Below, piece by piece: positions 26,481-36,217 of a DNA stretch of 64,000 bases; within the stretch, counting starts at the first letter, position 1, and the number at the start of each line of letters is the position of its first letter. The notes below the pieces were generated by a model. The model made no database searches. It saw only the letters and a list, made by a program, of their open reading frames with translations, and was not told the DNA's origin. The translations under genes were made by a program, and so were the position numbers. Origin of the DNA: a bacterium. GTDB lineage: Bacteria; UBP6; UBA1177. Location of the stretch: contig JAFQZM010000005.1 of NCBI GenBank assembly GCA_017405875.1, forward strand, positions 1-64,000, given 5' to 3'.

Positions 26481-27314
26481 CTATTCTTTTTCTGCTGCTT
26501 CTTCAACTGCTTCACTATCTTCAGCTTCAGCAGTCTGGATTCTTTTAACGCGGACTTTTCTACCGGCAACGCTTCTTGTTTCGCCTCTTGCCGGTCTTTC
26601 TTTCTTGTCTTTCTGCTCAGTAGCGATCTTCTGTCTGTAGATGTCAAGACCTTCCATGTAAGCATCAACGATGTCGGATGTTACGAGGGAGATGCAGCGC
26701 ATACCGTCGTCGTTTGCCGGAATGAGGTAATCGATCCCGTCAGGATTTCCGTTCGTATCGATGATGGAGATTATCGGAATACCGAGTTTCTGAGCTTCGT
26801 GAACTGCAAGATGCTCTTTCATCGGGTCAACGATGAAGATTGCGCCCGGCATTTTTTCCATTTTCATAACGCCTGCAAGGTTCTTTTCGAGTTTGTCTTT
26901 TCTTTTCTCGATGTCTGCAAGCTCTTTTTTCTTGTACATTCTTCTCTTTTCGGTGGTAAGGATCTCTTCGAATTTCTGGAACTTCTTAACCGACTGGTTG
27001 ATAGTTACGAAATTGGTGAGCATTCCGCCGAGCCAACGGTAGTTGACATAAGGAACACCGGCTCTCTCAGCTTCTTCCTTGATGACTTCCTGAGCCTGTC
27101 TTTTCGTTCCGACAAGGAAAATAACTTCGCCCGCCATACCGAGTTCTTTTACGAACTTCTTAGCGTCTTCGATGAGTTCCATCGTCTTCTGAAGGTTGAT
27201 GATGTGGATGTTGTTGCGCTCCGTGAAAATGTAGGGAGCCATTTTGGGATTCCATTTCTGCTTCTGGTGTCCGAAGTGAGCACCGGCTTTAAGCATTTCT
27301 CTTAATTCAGGCAT
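26481..27314 (-). CDS. rpsB: 30S ribosomal protein S2
   Basis: S2 is a late-assembling protein of the small subunit. The ATG at 27314 is used. An in-frame TTG further upstream overlaps the GGAGG site and cannot be the start. Family motifs include LKAGAHFGHQKQKWNPKM, RWLGGMLTNF, and VDPMKEHLAVHEAQKLGIP with NPDGIDYLIPANDD. The C-terminus carries a charged extension of about 40 residues beyond the usual S2 end. It heads the rpsB-tsf operon behind a structured leader. Confidence 0.96.
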   Translation of the reverse strand: MPELREMLKAGAHFGHQKQKWNPKMAPYIFTERNNIHIINLQKTMELIEDAKKFVKELGMAGEVIFLVGTKRQAQEVIKEEAERAGVPYVNYRWLGGMLTNFVTINQSVKKFQKFEEILTTEKRRMYKKKELADIEKRKDKLEKNLAGVMKMEKMPGAIFIVDPMKEHLAVHEAQKLGIPIISIIDTNGNPDGIDYLIPANDDGMRCISLVTSDIVDAYMEGLDIYRQKIATEQKDKKERPARGETRSVAGRKVRVKRIQTAEAEDSEAVEEAAEKE

Positions 27315-27348
27315 TTTTTCCTCCAAGAATTACCTGTTGTTAATCTTC

Positions 27349-27405
27349 CCTCCGCATCCCGCTCACTCTCAAACAAGAGACAGGCACGGGATTACCGCAC
27401 GGAGG
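27349..27405 (-). ncRNA. Candidate rpsB leader RNA structure
   Basis: The roughly 110-base leader of rpsB can fold into three nested stems. They are CCTCCG with CGGAGG (27400-27405 and 27349-27354), ATCCCG with CGGGAT (27387-27392 and 27356-27361), and TCTC with GAGA around a six-base loop (27367-27380). A 5' leader structure bound by S2 is a known control mode for rpsB operons. The assignment here is from folding by eye. Confidence 0.55.
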
Positions 27406-27424
27406 TGCTTCAAAAAAACGCGCG

Positions 27425-27452
27425 ATTCTACACTTAAATATTTAAAAGTCAA
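27425..27452 (-). promoter_or_regulatory. Promoter of the rpsB-tsf operon
   Basis: Minus strand: TTGACT (27447-27452), a 16-base spacer and TAGAAT (27425-27430). This is the only good promoter seen before a tight series of genes running to the malEF fusion. Confidence 0.6.
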
Positions 27453-27490
27453 TATAAATCGTGATTTCAGCTCTGAATTATGCGGATTTT

Positions 27491-28648
27491 TTAATCGACA
27501 ACGACTTTGGGAATTCTGCTTGAAAGTCTTGCTACGACTTCGTAGTTGATGGTTCCTGCAAGTCCTGCAAGCTGTTCGGCGCGGATGATCTGGTCACCCT
27601 GCTCGCCTATCAGAACGACTTCGTCTTCAGCTTTGACATCAGGAATGTCGGTGACATCGATCGTGGTAAGGTTCATCGCGATCCTGCCCAGTATCGGAGC
27701 ACGCTTTCCGTGAACCAGAACATAACCCTGATTTGAAAGTTTCCTGTCGTAGCCGTCGCTATAACCTATGGGTATTATTGCGATTTTTGAATCACGTGTC
27801 ATCTGATGCGAGCAGCCGTAGCCGATATAATCACCGGCTTTTACAGTTTTAACCTGCCCTATCACCGTTTTCCATGACAAAACCGGAGTGAGGATATGTT
27901 CCGGGCCGTGACCGTGCTCGATTATGTAGCTCAAATACGTTTCTTTCGACGGCCAGAGTCCGTACTGCGCGATGCCGAGACGGATCATGTTGAAGTGGGT
28001 ATTGCTGTATATCGCCGCGGCTGCGCTTGATGCAAAGTGCATGTCAAAGCCCGAAAATCCGGCCTCGCGGATGTAGGAAATCTCTCTTTTGAAGCGGTCG
28101 ATCTGAAATCTCGCGTAGGAGTGGTCTGTCGTATCCTCGATGTTGGCAAAGTGGCTGTAGACCGCTCTGAGTTTCACGTTTCTGCACTTTTTGAGCTCTT
28201 CAAGGAAGTTTATAAGCACCTGTCCTGAGATTCCCTGCCTGTTCGTTCCAGTCTCGAGTTTAAGGTGAATATTGACGGTTTTTCCCAATGATTCAGCGAC
28301 TTTTTCATAATTTTGCAGATATTCGGTGTCGCAACAGAGAACTTCAATGTCGTTTTCGATTGCCGCAGCCGCCATTCTTTTGATAGTCGGTCCGACAACG
28401 ACGATCCGCTGCCTAAAACCGTGCTTTCTCAAAATCAGAGCCTCGTCAATGCTGTGGACGCAGAAAACCCTGACTCCGCATTCGTCGGCGAAGTGTGCGA
28501 TCTCAACCATTCCGTGACCGTATGCATTTGCCTTGATGACGACGGCAAGTTCCGTTCCCGGAGTGAGTCTTTCCCTGAAAAACTCAATGTTTTTTCTGTA
28601 AGCCGAACGGGAAATCTCGATCCAGCTTGAATAAAGTGCTTCGCTCAT
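27491..28648 (-). CDS. alr: Alanine racemase
   Basis: Alr makes D-alanine for peptidoglycan. The 385-residue PLP enzyme has the PLP-lysine motif AVVIKANAYGHG, the SHFANIEDT segment, MIRLGIAQYGLWP, and the catalytic-Tyr region IPIGYSDGYDR with GRIAMNLTTIDVT. The start at 28648 follows a purine-rich GGGGGAG site. Upstream in-frame codons run back through the eno terminator and are not coding. Confidence 0.95.
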   Translation of the reverse strand: MSEALYSSWIEISRSAYRKNIEFFRERLTPGTELAVVIKANAYGHGMVEIAHFADECGVRVFCVHSIDEALILRKHGFRQRIVVVGPTIKRMAAAAIENDIEVLCCDTEYLQNYEKVAESLGKTVNIHLKLETGTNRQGISGQVLINFLEELKKCRNVKLRAVYSHFANIEDTTDHSYARFQIDRFKREISYIREAGFSGFDMHFASSAAAAIYSNTHFNMIRLGIAQYGLWPSKETYLSYIIEHGHGPEHILTPVLSWKTVIGQVKTVKAGDYIGYGCSHQMTRDSKIAIIPIGYSDGYDRKLSNQGYVLVHGKRAPILGRIAMNLTTIDVTDIPDVKAEDEVVLIGEQGDQIIRAEQLAGLAGTINYEVVARLSSRIPKVVVD

Positions 28649-28660
28649 GGCTCCCCCGCA

Positions 28661-28690
28661 TAAAAAAATCCGGAGCCTTTCAGCCCCGGA
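28661..28690 (-). terminator. Rho-independent terminator of eno
   Basis: On the minus strand, a GC-rich stem (TCCGGGGC ... GCTCCGGA, loop TGAAAG) is followed by seven T. It lies 18 bases after the eno stop and just before the alr ribosome site. Confidence 0.8.
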
Positions 28691-28707
28691 CCAAAAAAAC
28701 AAATCAG

Positions 28708-30073
<1,366 letters not shown>

Positions 30074-30150
30074 GTATTTAAGGGAATTTTTTTCGAAATT
30101 TTAAGTTATTTTGCATCAGGCACAAAAACACTGTTGCTTGTAAAACATGT

Positions 30151-30178
30151 TTGACTTTTTTTCGCCTGCTAATAAAAT
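30151..30178 (+). promoter_or_regulatory. Promoter of the TEPT-repeat protein gene
   Basis: TTGACT (30151-30156), a 16-base spacer and TAAAAT (30173-30178), 45 bases upstream of the ATG at 30223. Confidence 0.6.
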
Positions 30179-30222
30179 ATTCCGTTTTTTTGCGTTTTAT
30201 TAACTTTTGAAAGAGGCAAATT

Positions 30223-31047
30223 ATGAAAAAGTTCGTTTTTGCAACAATTATGGTTCTTGCATGCATGATCTCGTTTGATCTGCTTGCGGAGTGCACCGGT
30301 CTTTCTTTCGATCCGGCGTTTGATTATTATTCAACCTCTGACGGTTATGCTCCGAATAAGCTTCTCACGCTTGATCTGACAGGACTTTCCAATGAATATG
30401 TCGGAATGCTTATTCTGGAATTCTACAATGATGCTGATCCTGAAAAATGGACTGATAGTGCGGCAGTCGGAACTTACGATTTGGGTGGAACAAATGCAAG
30501 CTTTGCTACCTGCCTCCAGTGCGTAGAGTTTCTGGTTTATGAAAACGATGAAGCTGCAAACTATCCTTTCGTAGCCGAATACTTCCAGCAGAACGGAACA
30601 CTTAAAATCACAAGAACTAATTTTGCAGATGAAGCTTATCCTTATTATGAGGGCATTCTTTCTGTTAAACTTGCAGAAGCGACAATTGACGAAAACACTT
30701 TCGCAACAACATTTGTTGATGGCGGCGACTGCTATGAAGTAGAAAGCGGTGTATGGTCGAATTTCCCTGAAGGTTCAGAACCAACGACTGATCCGACGAC
30801 AGAGCCGACAACTGAGCCGACGACTGAACCGACGACTGAACCGACGACTGAACCGACAACTGAACCGACGACTGAGCCGACAGCTGAACCGACGACTGAG
30901 CCGACGACTGAACCGACAACTGAGCCGACAGCTGAACCGACAACTGAACCAGCAGATACCGATGATGCACCGACAGACGGCAATTCAAATCCTGCTGACG
31001 AAGATGACGAGGACGATGCCAGCGGTTGTGCACTTGTAACAATCTAA
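30223..31047 (+). CDS. Secreted Thr/Glu/Pro-repeat protein
   Basis: The 274-residue product has a signal peptide (about 1-22, ending LLAE). A beta-rich domain of about 160 residues with unknown function follows. Next comes a stalk made of about fifteen PTTE units (occasionally PTAE), then an Asp-rich tail ending ASGCALVTI. The stalk looks like a wall- or surface-spanning spacer and the Cys near the end could be an attachment point, but no known sorting signal is complete. An AGAGG site precedes the ATG. It is one of the few plus-strand genes in the left half. Confidence 0.7.
   Translation: MKKFVFATIMVLACMISFDLLAECTGLSFDPAFDYYSTSDGYAPNKLLTLDLTGLSNEYVGMLILEFYNDADPEKWTDSAAVGTYDLGGTNASFATCLQCVEFLVYENDEAANYPFVAEYFQQNGTLKITRTNFADEAYPYYEGILSVKLAEATIDENTFATTFVDGGDCYEVESGVWSNFPEGSEPTTDPTTEPTTEPTTEPTTEPTTEPTTEPTTEPTAEPTTEPTTEPTTEPTAEPTTEPADTDDAPTDGNSNPADEDDEDDASGCALVTI
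30781..30953 (+). repeat. 12-bp tandem repeat coding PTTE units
   Basis: An in-frame tandem array of a 12-base unit (consensus CCGACGACTGAA, with ACA/ACG and GAG/GAA variants). Copy changes would alter the stalk length without a frameshift. Confidence 0.9.
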
Positions 31048-31069
31048 AATCAGAATTAAATCCAAAAAC

Positions 31070-32596
31070 TTATATCCTCTGACCTTCGTTGAACATCGAG
31101 CGGTTGTAATACTGGATCGCTTCGGCGATGTGGGCGCATTCGATCCGTTCTTTTCCGTCGATATCGGCTACAGTCCGCGCAACTTTGAGGATACGCGAGT
31201 ATCCGCGTGTCGAAATACCGAGTTTTTCCATCGCGTTTTTGAGAAGAAGTTCTGCTGCTTCATCCAGGCGGCAGAATCTGTCGATTTCGGAAGCCTGCAT
31301 CTTGGAATTAGTGAAAAACGGCGAATCTTTGAAGCGTTCGCGCTGAATTTCCCTCGCCTTTTCGACTCTCGCCCTGATCTGAGCGCTCGTCTCGCCGGTT
31401 TCGCGGCTTCTAAGATCATCGAAAGAGACTGAATTTACAACGATAGAAATGTCTATTCTGTCAAGCAGCGGGCCTGAAATCTTCTGCTGATAGCGCTGAA
31501 CCGCCTGAGTTGAGCAGACGCAGGGCTTCTTTTTGTCAAAAAGATAACCGCACGGGCACGGATTCATCGAGGCGACAAGCATGAAATTGGCGGGATAGCG
31601 GATCGTATTTGTCGCCCGCGATATCGAAACGTCACCGTCTTCCATCGGCTGACGCAGAACTTCTAGAGCGTTGCGGCTGAATTCTGGAAGTTCGTCTAAA
31701 AACAGAACTCCGTTGTGTGCAAGGCTCACTTCTCCAGGTTTCGGCGGATTGCCGCCTCCGACAAGGGCGATGTGCGAGCACGACGAGTGCGGCGAGCGGA
31801 AAGGACGCTCGTTTATGAGTCCGTTTCCCGTCATAAGGTTTGAAACGCTGAAAATCTTCGTCGTTTCGATGCTTTCTTCGCGCTCAAGCTCGGGAAGAAT
31901 CGTCGGGATGCGCCGCGCAAGCATAGTTTTTCCGCTTCCCGGAGAACCGACCATAAGAATATTGTGACCGCCGGCAGCTGCGATTTCAATCGCCCGTTTC
32001 GCCTGCTCGTGCCCCCGCACTTCGGCGAAATCAACGATATATTTTTTCCCTTCTGTCTTCGTTTCGGAATGAAAAAACTCTTTCGGTCCTTCTTTCAAAA
32101 GATAGAAAATATCATCCAGATTTTTCACTGTGACGACGTTTATTTCGGTTATCGCAGATGCTTCTCCACCGTTTTCAAAAGGCACGATTATCCCTTTTAG
32201 ACCGCATTCTTTCGCGGTTATCGCAAGACTCAGAACACCAGTGACGGGCTTTATTTCGCCGTTCAAAGCAAGCTCTCCGACTATCATGTAGCCGTCGATT
32301 TTGTCGGTTTCCATGCTGTAGATCGAGGCAATTATCGCAGTTGCAATCGGCAGATCGAAGCCTGCGCCTTCTTTTCTGATTCCGGCAGGAGCTAAATTTA
32401 TAGTTATCCTGTTCTGCGGAAACAAGTGTCCGCTGTTTATTATCGCCGTTCTCACGCGCTCTTTCGACTCTTTCACCGCATTGTCAGGAAGTCCGACGAT
32501 CGAAAATGCAGGCATTCCCCTTGAAATATCGACTTCAACATCAATAACATTGCCGTCAATTCCCGAAACCGAACCGCTTTTTAATATCGTAAACAT
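31070..32596 (-). CDS. comM: ComM/YifB-family Mg-chelatase-like ATPase
   Basis: ComM is an AAA+ helicase that promotes branch migration during natural transformation in some bacteria. The 508-residue product has the N-terminal lon-like ChlI fold (GLPDNAVKESKERVR, NLAPAGIRKEGAGFDLP). It then has Walker A VGSPGSGKTM, Walker B VLFLDELPEF, and the Cys-rich NPCPCGYLFDKKKPCVCS. A YifB C-terminal domain follows. The ATG at 32596 has an AAGGTG site. The gene is monocistronic here. Confidence 0.93.
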   Translation of the reverse strand: MFTILKSGSVSGIDGNVIDVEVDISRGMPAFSIVGLPDNAVKESKERVRTAIINSGHLFPQNRITINLAPAGIRKEGAGFDLPIATAIIASIYSMETDKIDGYMIVGELALNGEIKPVTGVLSLAITAKECGLKGIIVPFENGGEASAITEINVVTVKNLDDIFYLLKEGPKEFFHSETKTEGKKYIVDFAEVRGHEQAKRAIEIAAAGGHNILMVGSPGSGKTMLARRIPTILPELEREESIETTKIFSVSNLMTGNGLINERPFRSPHSSCSHIALVGGGNPPKPGEVSLAHNGVLFLDELPEFSRNALEVLRQPMEDGDVSISRATNTIRYPANFMLVASMNPCPCGYLFDKKKPCVCSTQAVQRYQQKISGPLLDRIDISIVVNSVSFDDLRSRETGETSAQIRARVEKAREIQRERFKDSPFFTNSKMQASEIDRFCRLDEAAELLLKNAMEKLGISTRGYSRILKVARTVADIDGKERIECAHIAEAIQYYNRSMFNEGQRI

Positions 32597-32754
32597 AAAT
32601 TTCACCTTAAATCAAACAACAAAATCAATTTTATCAATACGCAATTTTGCAAATATGTCAAATTTTAAATAAAAAATATCATCCAAATATTTTCAAACCT
32701 ACTTTACTTAAAATATCTGTCTGATAATTTTATTTTTGAAAAATCTGATTCCGA

Positions 32755-33801
32755 CTATGTATAAAGGAATAATGAGAATATCGCGTCGATTGCAACGACC
32801 ATGAATATCGAAACGACGACAGATTCAGTCGTGGCACGTCCTACCGCATCAGCTCCGCCGCGGACGTTAAGCCCTTTGAAACTGCCGACAGCGAGGATGA
32901 CCCATGCGAACGAGATGCTTTTTATCGTACCCCAGAAAATGTCTGACATTTGTATCGATTCGATAACGTCCACCCAGAACGATCCCGCCGGAATGCTATA
33001 TGCCGTAGCTATGATGAAACCGCCGACGATTCCGGCAATGTCAGCAATAAGCGTAAGAACAGGCATAACTGTCGTAAAAGCCCAGAATTTGGGAACGAGC
33101 AGGAATTTCAACGGTTTGACGCCCATCGTTTTGAGCGCGTCAACTTCTTCCATAACGACCATCGTTCCTATTTCAGCCGCGATCGAGCTTCCCGTTCTTC
33201 CCGCAATGATTATCGCCGTGATAAGCGGTCCGAGCTCTTTAGTCATAACCATCGTGCTCATCATCGCGATCATGCTCTGACCGCCCATTTTGGCAAGTTG
33301 TATTGCCGCCTGAAGAGCAATCGTAAAACCGATGAGGAATGCGAGCAAAAATACTATCGGAACAGCTAAATAACCGATATAATAAGCATTTTTCGTCGTA
33401 TCGTTTTTCAGAATGAATTTTCTGTTGAATATCGATTCCAGCGAATAGAAAATCATGTCGACCATAATAACAAAGAAATAAAAAACAACATCCCAGAGTT
33501 TCAGAAGTCTTCCGCCGAGCCTGTCAAGACGCGGCTCGGCTGCTTTTTCAGCCTCTTCCTTCCATGCTTCACCATCTTCTTTCGGATAAAAAATGTCGTT
33601 TTTAAGCTCTTCCGGAACAATCAGCTGGTCCGGATGTTCCTCAGAAAGCTGCCTGATGAGCGCTTTAGTTATCGAATTGAGCTGAATATCGCGGTCGACT
33701 TCGAAAGTAGCACCGTTTGCAAACTGCTTTGAAATCCCGGCGTATGCGCTTTTGCTGTTTTCGATAGTTAAGTTATCGGGAATATTGAGTTTTTCAGCCA
33801 T
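32755..33801 (-). CDS. mlaE: MlaE-family ABC transporter permease
   Basis: This is the inner-membrane permease of an Mla-type lipid transporter, 348 residues. The core (about 115-345) has five to six hydrophobic helices and the family signatures ELGPLITAIIIAGRTGSSIAAEIGTM and EVDALKTMG. The first roughly 100 residues form a soluble domain that looks like a shortened STAS (MlaB-like) unit, as in many fused MlaE proteins. It starts one base after the prenyl synthase stop. The ATPase (MlaF) and MCE protein (MlaD) are not here, and mlaC is 9 kb away. Confidence 0.9.
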   Translation of the reverse strand: MAEKLNIPDNLTIENSKSAYAGISKQFANGATFEVDRDIQLNSITKALIRQLSEEHPDQLIVPEELKNDIFYPKEDGEAWKEEAEKAAEPRLDRLGGRLLKLWDVVFYFFVIMVDMIFYSLESIFNRKFILKNDTTKNAYYIGYLAVPIVFLLAFLIGFTIALQAAIQLAKMGGQSMIAMMSTMVMTKELGPLITAIIIAGRTGSSIAAEIGTMVVMEEVDALKTMGVKPLKFLLVPKFWAFTTVMPVLTLIADIAGIVGGFIIATAYSIPAGSFWVDVIESIQMSDIFWGTIKSISFAWVILAVGSFKGLNVRGGADAVGRATTESVVVSIFMVVAIDAIFSLFLYT

Positions 33802-33802
33802 T

Positions 33803-34690
33803 TTACTTTGCCATGTCTCTTACGTAATCTGCAAAACCCAGCAGGATCTTCATCCATTCGCTTTCAGCAAAGGCCGAAGCAAGCGCCGCTTTCGCCTTTT
33901 CAGTCCTTTCGGCAACAGCCTTGCGTGCACCGTCAAGCCCCATCAGATTGGGATAGGTCATTTTATTGAGTGCGGCATCGCTTCCGACAGGTTTTCCAAG
34001 CTTTTCAGTCGTCGAAGTTATATCCAAAATATCGTCTGAGATCTGGAAAGCGATTCCGACCTCGGCTGCAAACTCTTCAAGCGCCTTAACCTCTTTTTCA
34101 GAAGCGTCAAGCCATGCCGCGGCACCTGCTGTAGCGGCAATGAAAAGCTCAGAAGTCTTGTAGTAGTTTATAAAATCGAGTTTTTCGGCAGTCCGCTCGT
34201 TTTCGGGGATCGTACAGTCATAGACCTGCCCGAGCGTCATTCCTCTGCCGCCTACAGCCTTTGCAAAGTAGCGCCCCGCCCTTTTGACGTTGCCTTCGCC
34301 GAATTCAAAGAGAAGTGAAAACGCATCGGTATTAAGGGCATCACCTGCCAGAATCGCGATATCTTCGCGGAAAGCCTTGTGGCAGCTCGGTTTGCCGCGG
34401 CGCAGATCGTCGTTATCCAAAGCGGGCAAATCATCGTGAATAAGCGAAAAAGTGTGGACAAATTCAAGCGCGCAGGCATAAGGCATGATGAGTTCCTTCG
34501 GTTTTCCCATCATATTGCAGACCGAAATCGAAAGAAACGGGCGCAGCCTTTTTCCGCCGGCACTAAGGCTATACTCCATAGCTTCGTGCAGAACTCCGGG
34601 AATATGAAGAGAATCAAGATAAAATTTCAAATGTTTTTCGATATTTGCCTTTTCGGCATTGATCGCTTCCAAAAAAGTGAGCTCAGACAT
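33803..34690 (-). CDS. ispA: Polyprenyl (farnesyl/geranylgeranyl) diphosphate synthase
   Basis: The enzyme condenses isopentenyl diphosphate with allylic primers in the cytoplasm. The 295-residue protein carries the first Asp-rich motif (DDLPALDND) and the second (DDILD), plus the GGKRLRPFLSI and GDALNTDAF segments. Length and motif type match short-chain IspA-like enzymes. The exact product length is not read from sequence. The ATG at 34690 follows GGAGG. Confidence 0.9.
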   Translation of the reverse strand: MSELTFLEAINAEKANIEKHLKFYLDSLHIPGVLHEAMEYSLSAGGKRLRPFLSISVCNMMGKPKELIMPYACALEFVHTFSLIHDDLPALDNDDLRRGKPSCHKAFREDIAILAGDALNTDAFSLLFEFGEGNVKRAGRYFAKAVGGRGMTLGQVYDCTIPENERTAEKLDFINYYKTSELFIAATAGAAAWLDASEKEVKALEEFAAEVGIAFQISDDILDITSTTEKLGKPVGSDAALNKMTYPNLMGLDGARKAVAERTEKAKAALASAFAESEWMKILLGFADYVRDMAK

Positions 34691-34742
34691 TTTTCAGCCT
34701 CCGCAAAAACCAGAACCGCCGTAAAATAGCAGTTTTGAAAAA

Positions 34743-35609
34743 CTATTCCAGTATATTTTTTATTTCTTCAATTATTTTGACGAAACGCGGCCCCGGAAGA
34801 CTCCAGAAATCTTCGGTTTTTACAAAAACTTTGCCGTTTTTGACTGCGTTTATGTCGATTTCCGACCAGCTTTTTTTCAAAAATCCGAGTTTTTCGGGAG
34901 TAAGATTTGAAGCGGTGATAACGTCAATAACAATGTCGGGATTGAGCGCGATTATTCCTTCAAGCTGGATCTTAGGATAAGGCATATCGCCCTGATATAC
35001 ATTTTCCGCACCACTTAACATAATGATTTCATTAAGAAATCCGTCTTTTCCGACGATATATGCATCTTTTACCAAGCTGCTTTCGTAGTCGCGCCCTACG
35101 AGGATCATCACTTTTTTTTCGGAATTTCTGGCTGTGTTTTCTTTGAGGTAAGGAACAAATTTTTCTTTAAATTTTGCCGCATTCTCTTCGATAGCGCACG
35201 ATTTTCCGAAAACATCTATCGAATCGATGAAACCGCGCACTGTAGACTGCTCGACAACAACGGTTTTCATTCCGAGCGACTGAAGTTTTCCGGCAAGCTC
35301 GCCGTAAGCGCTAAGCACGAAAACAGTGTCCGGTTTGAGCGCCGCTACCGCCTCGACATTGATATCGAAAGCCTTCCCTATTTTCGGTTTTGCCTTTGCC
35401 GCTTCGGGATAAAGACAGTTTTCGGTGACTCCGACGAGATTTTCACCAAGTCCCAGGTCGAAAAGCGTCTCAGTTATGCTCGGAGCGGTGCTGACTATCC
35501 TCTGGCATGGAAGATTCTTGTTTTCGACTTCCGTTTTAGTGTTTTTCGTGCATGACAAAGCCAAAAAAACAATAAACAATAACACAATGATATTACTAAG
35601 TTTTTTCAT
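34743..35609 (-). CDS. BtuF-like ABC transporter substrate-binding lipoprotein
   Basis: The 288-residue protein has a lipobox ending ALSC and the fold of helical-backbone metal/cobalamin receptors (BtuF/FhuD class). Visible pieces are RIVSTAPSITETLFDLG, LVGVTENCLYPE, EAVAALKPDTVFV and a C-terminal LPGPRFVKIIEEI. The substrate may be cobalamin or a metal chelate. No permease or ATPase gene is adjacent. Its start overlaps the stop of the ThiE/TenI-like gene by four bases, so it is co-transcribed with thiamine genes. Confidence 0.8.
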   Translation of the reverse strand: MKKLSNIIVLLFIVFLALSCTKNTKTEVENKNLPCQRIVSTAPSITETLFDLGLGENLVGVTENCLYPEAAKAKPKIGKAFDINVEAVAALKPDTVFVLSAYGELAGKLQSLGMKTVVVEQSTVRGFIDSIDVFGKSCAIEENAAKFKEKFVPYLKENTARNSEKKVMILVGRDYESSLVKDAYIVGKDGFLNEIIMLSGAENVYQGDMPYPKIQLEGIIALNPDIVIDVITASNLTPEKLGFLKKSWSEIDINAVKNGKVFVKTEDFWSLPGPRFVKIIEEIKNILE

Positions 35610-36217
35610 TTTTCCTCAATCAATTTTTTCATAAAATCCTTAACACTTTCACACTTCATGAATCCGCTCATGACGCATGCGCCGCCTGCTCCGTTTTCAA
35701 AGACAAGCCCGATGTTTCCGCAATTTATACCGCCTATCGCGTAAACCGGTATTTTCACTGCATTACACACATTTTTCAAAGCTCTCACACCGCGCGCCTC
35801 CAGCCCTTTCTTGCAGTCAGTCGCAAAAACATGACCGAAAGTGATATATGCCGCTCCAAGCCTTTCCGCTTCAAGAGCATCATCGACAGAATGGCACGAA
35901 ACTCCTATTTTCTTAAAAGCACGCTTTTTCTCTTCATCAAGTTTTCTGAAAGCATCAAGCGAAAGATGAATATTGGGAACGCCGAGTCCGATCGCAACAC
36001 CGGCAAACGAATGAAGCACAGCCTCAACATTGTGTTTACGGCATATCACGACGAATTTTTCAGCCAGACTTCCGTATTCCTCCGCGCTAAGATCCTTTTC
36101 GCGCAGAATTATCGCCTTGACTCCGCAAGACGCGACATCATCTATCCTTTTTAAGAATTCGCCTTCGCAAAGCGACCTGTTTGTGATGCAGATGATATTA
36201 GAGGTAGATATAGTCAT
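35606..36217 (-). CDS. ThiE/TenI family protein, TenI-like
   Basis: The 203-residue TIM-barrel protein belongs to the thiamine phosphate synthase/TenI family. The segment FGHVFATDCKKGLEARGV, with its His, resembles thiazole tautomerase TenI more than ThiE, and YAIGGI closes the phosphate site. TenI aromatises the thiazole carboxylate made by ThiG. It overlaps the 3' end of thiH by 20 bases. Both neighbours (thiH here, thiG beyond the fic gene) serve the thiazole branch, which supports a TenI role. ThiE cannot be excluded. Confidence 0.75.
   Translation of the reverse strand: MTISTSNIICITNRSLCEGEFLKRIDDVASCGVKAIILREKDLSAEEYGSLAEKFVVICRKHNVEAVLHSFAGVAIGLGVPNIHLSLDAFRKLDEEKKRAFKKIGVSCHSVDDALEAERLGAAYITFGHVFATDCKKGLEARGVRALKNVCNAVKIPVYAIGGINCGNIGLVFENGAGGACVMSGFMKCESVKDFMKKLIEEK

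Noticed and set aside
30732-30983. Antisense open frame rich in Val-Gly-Ser across the PTTE repeat
   Set aside because: It is a by-product of the 12-bp repeat read on the other strand, with no ribosome site.
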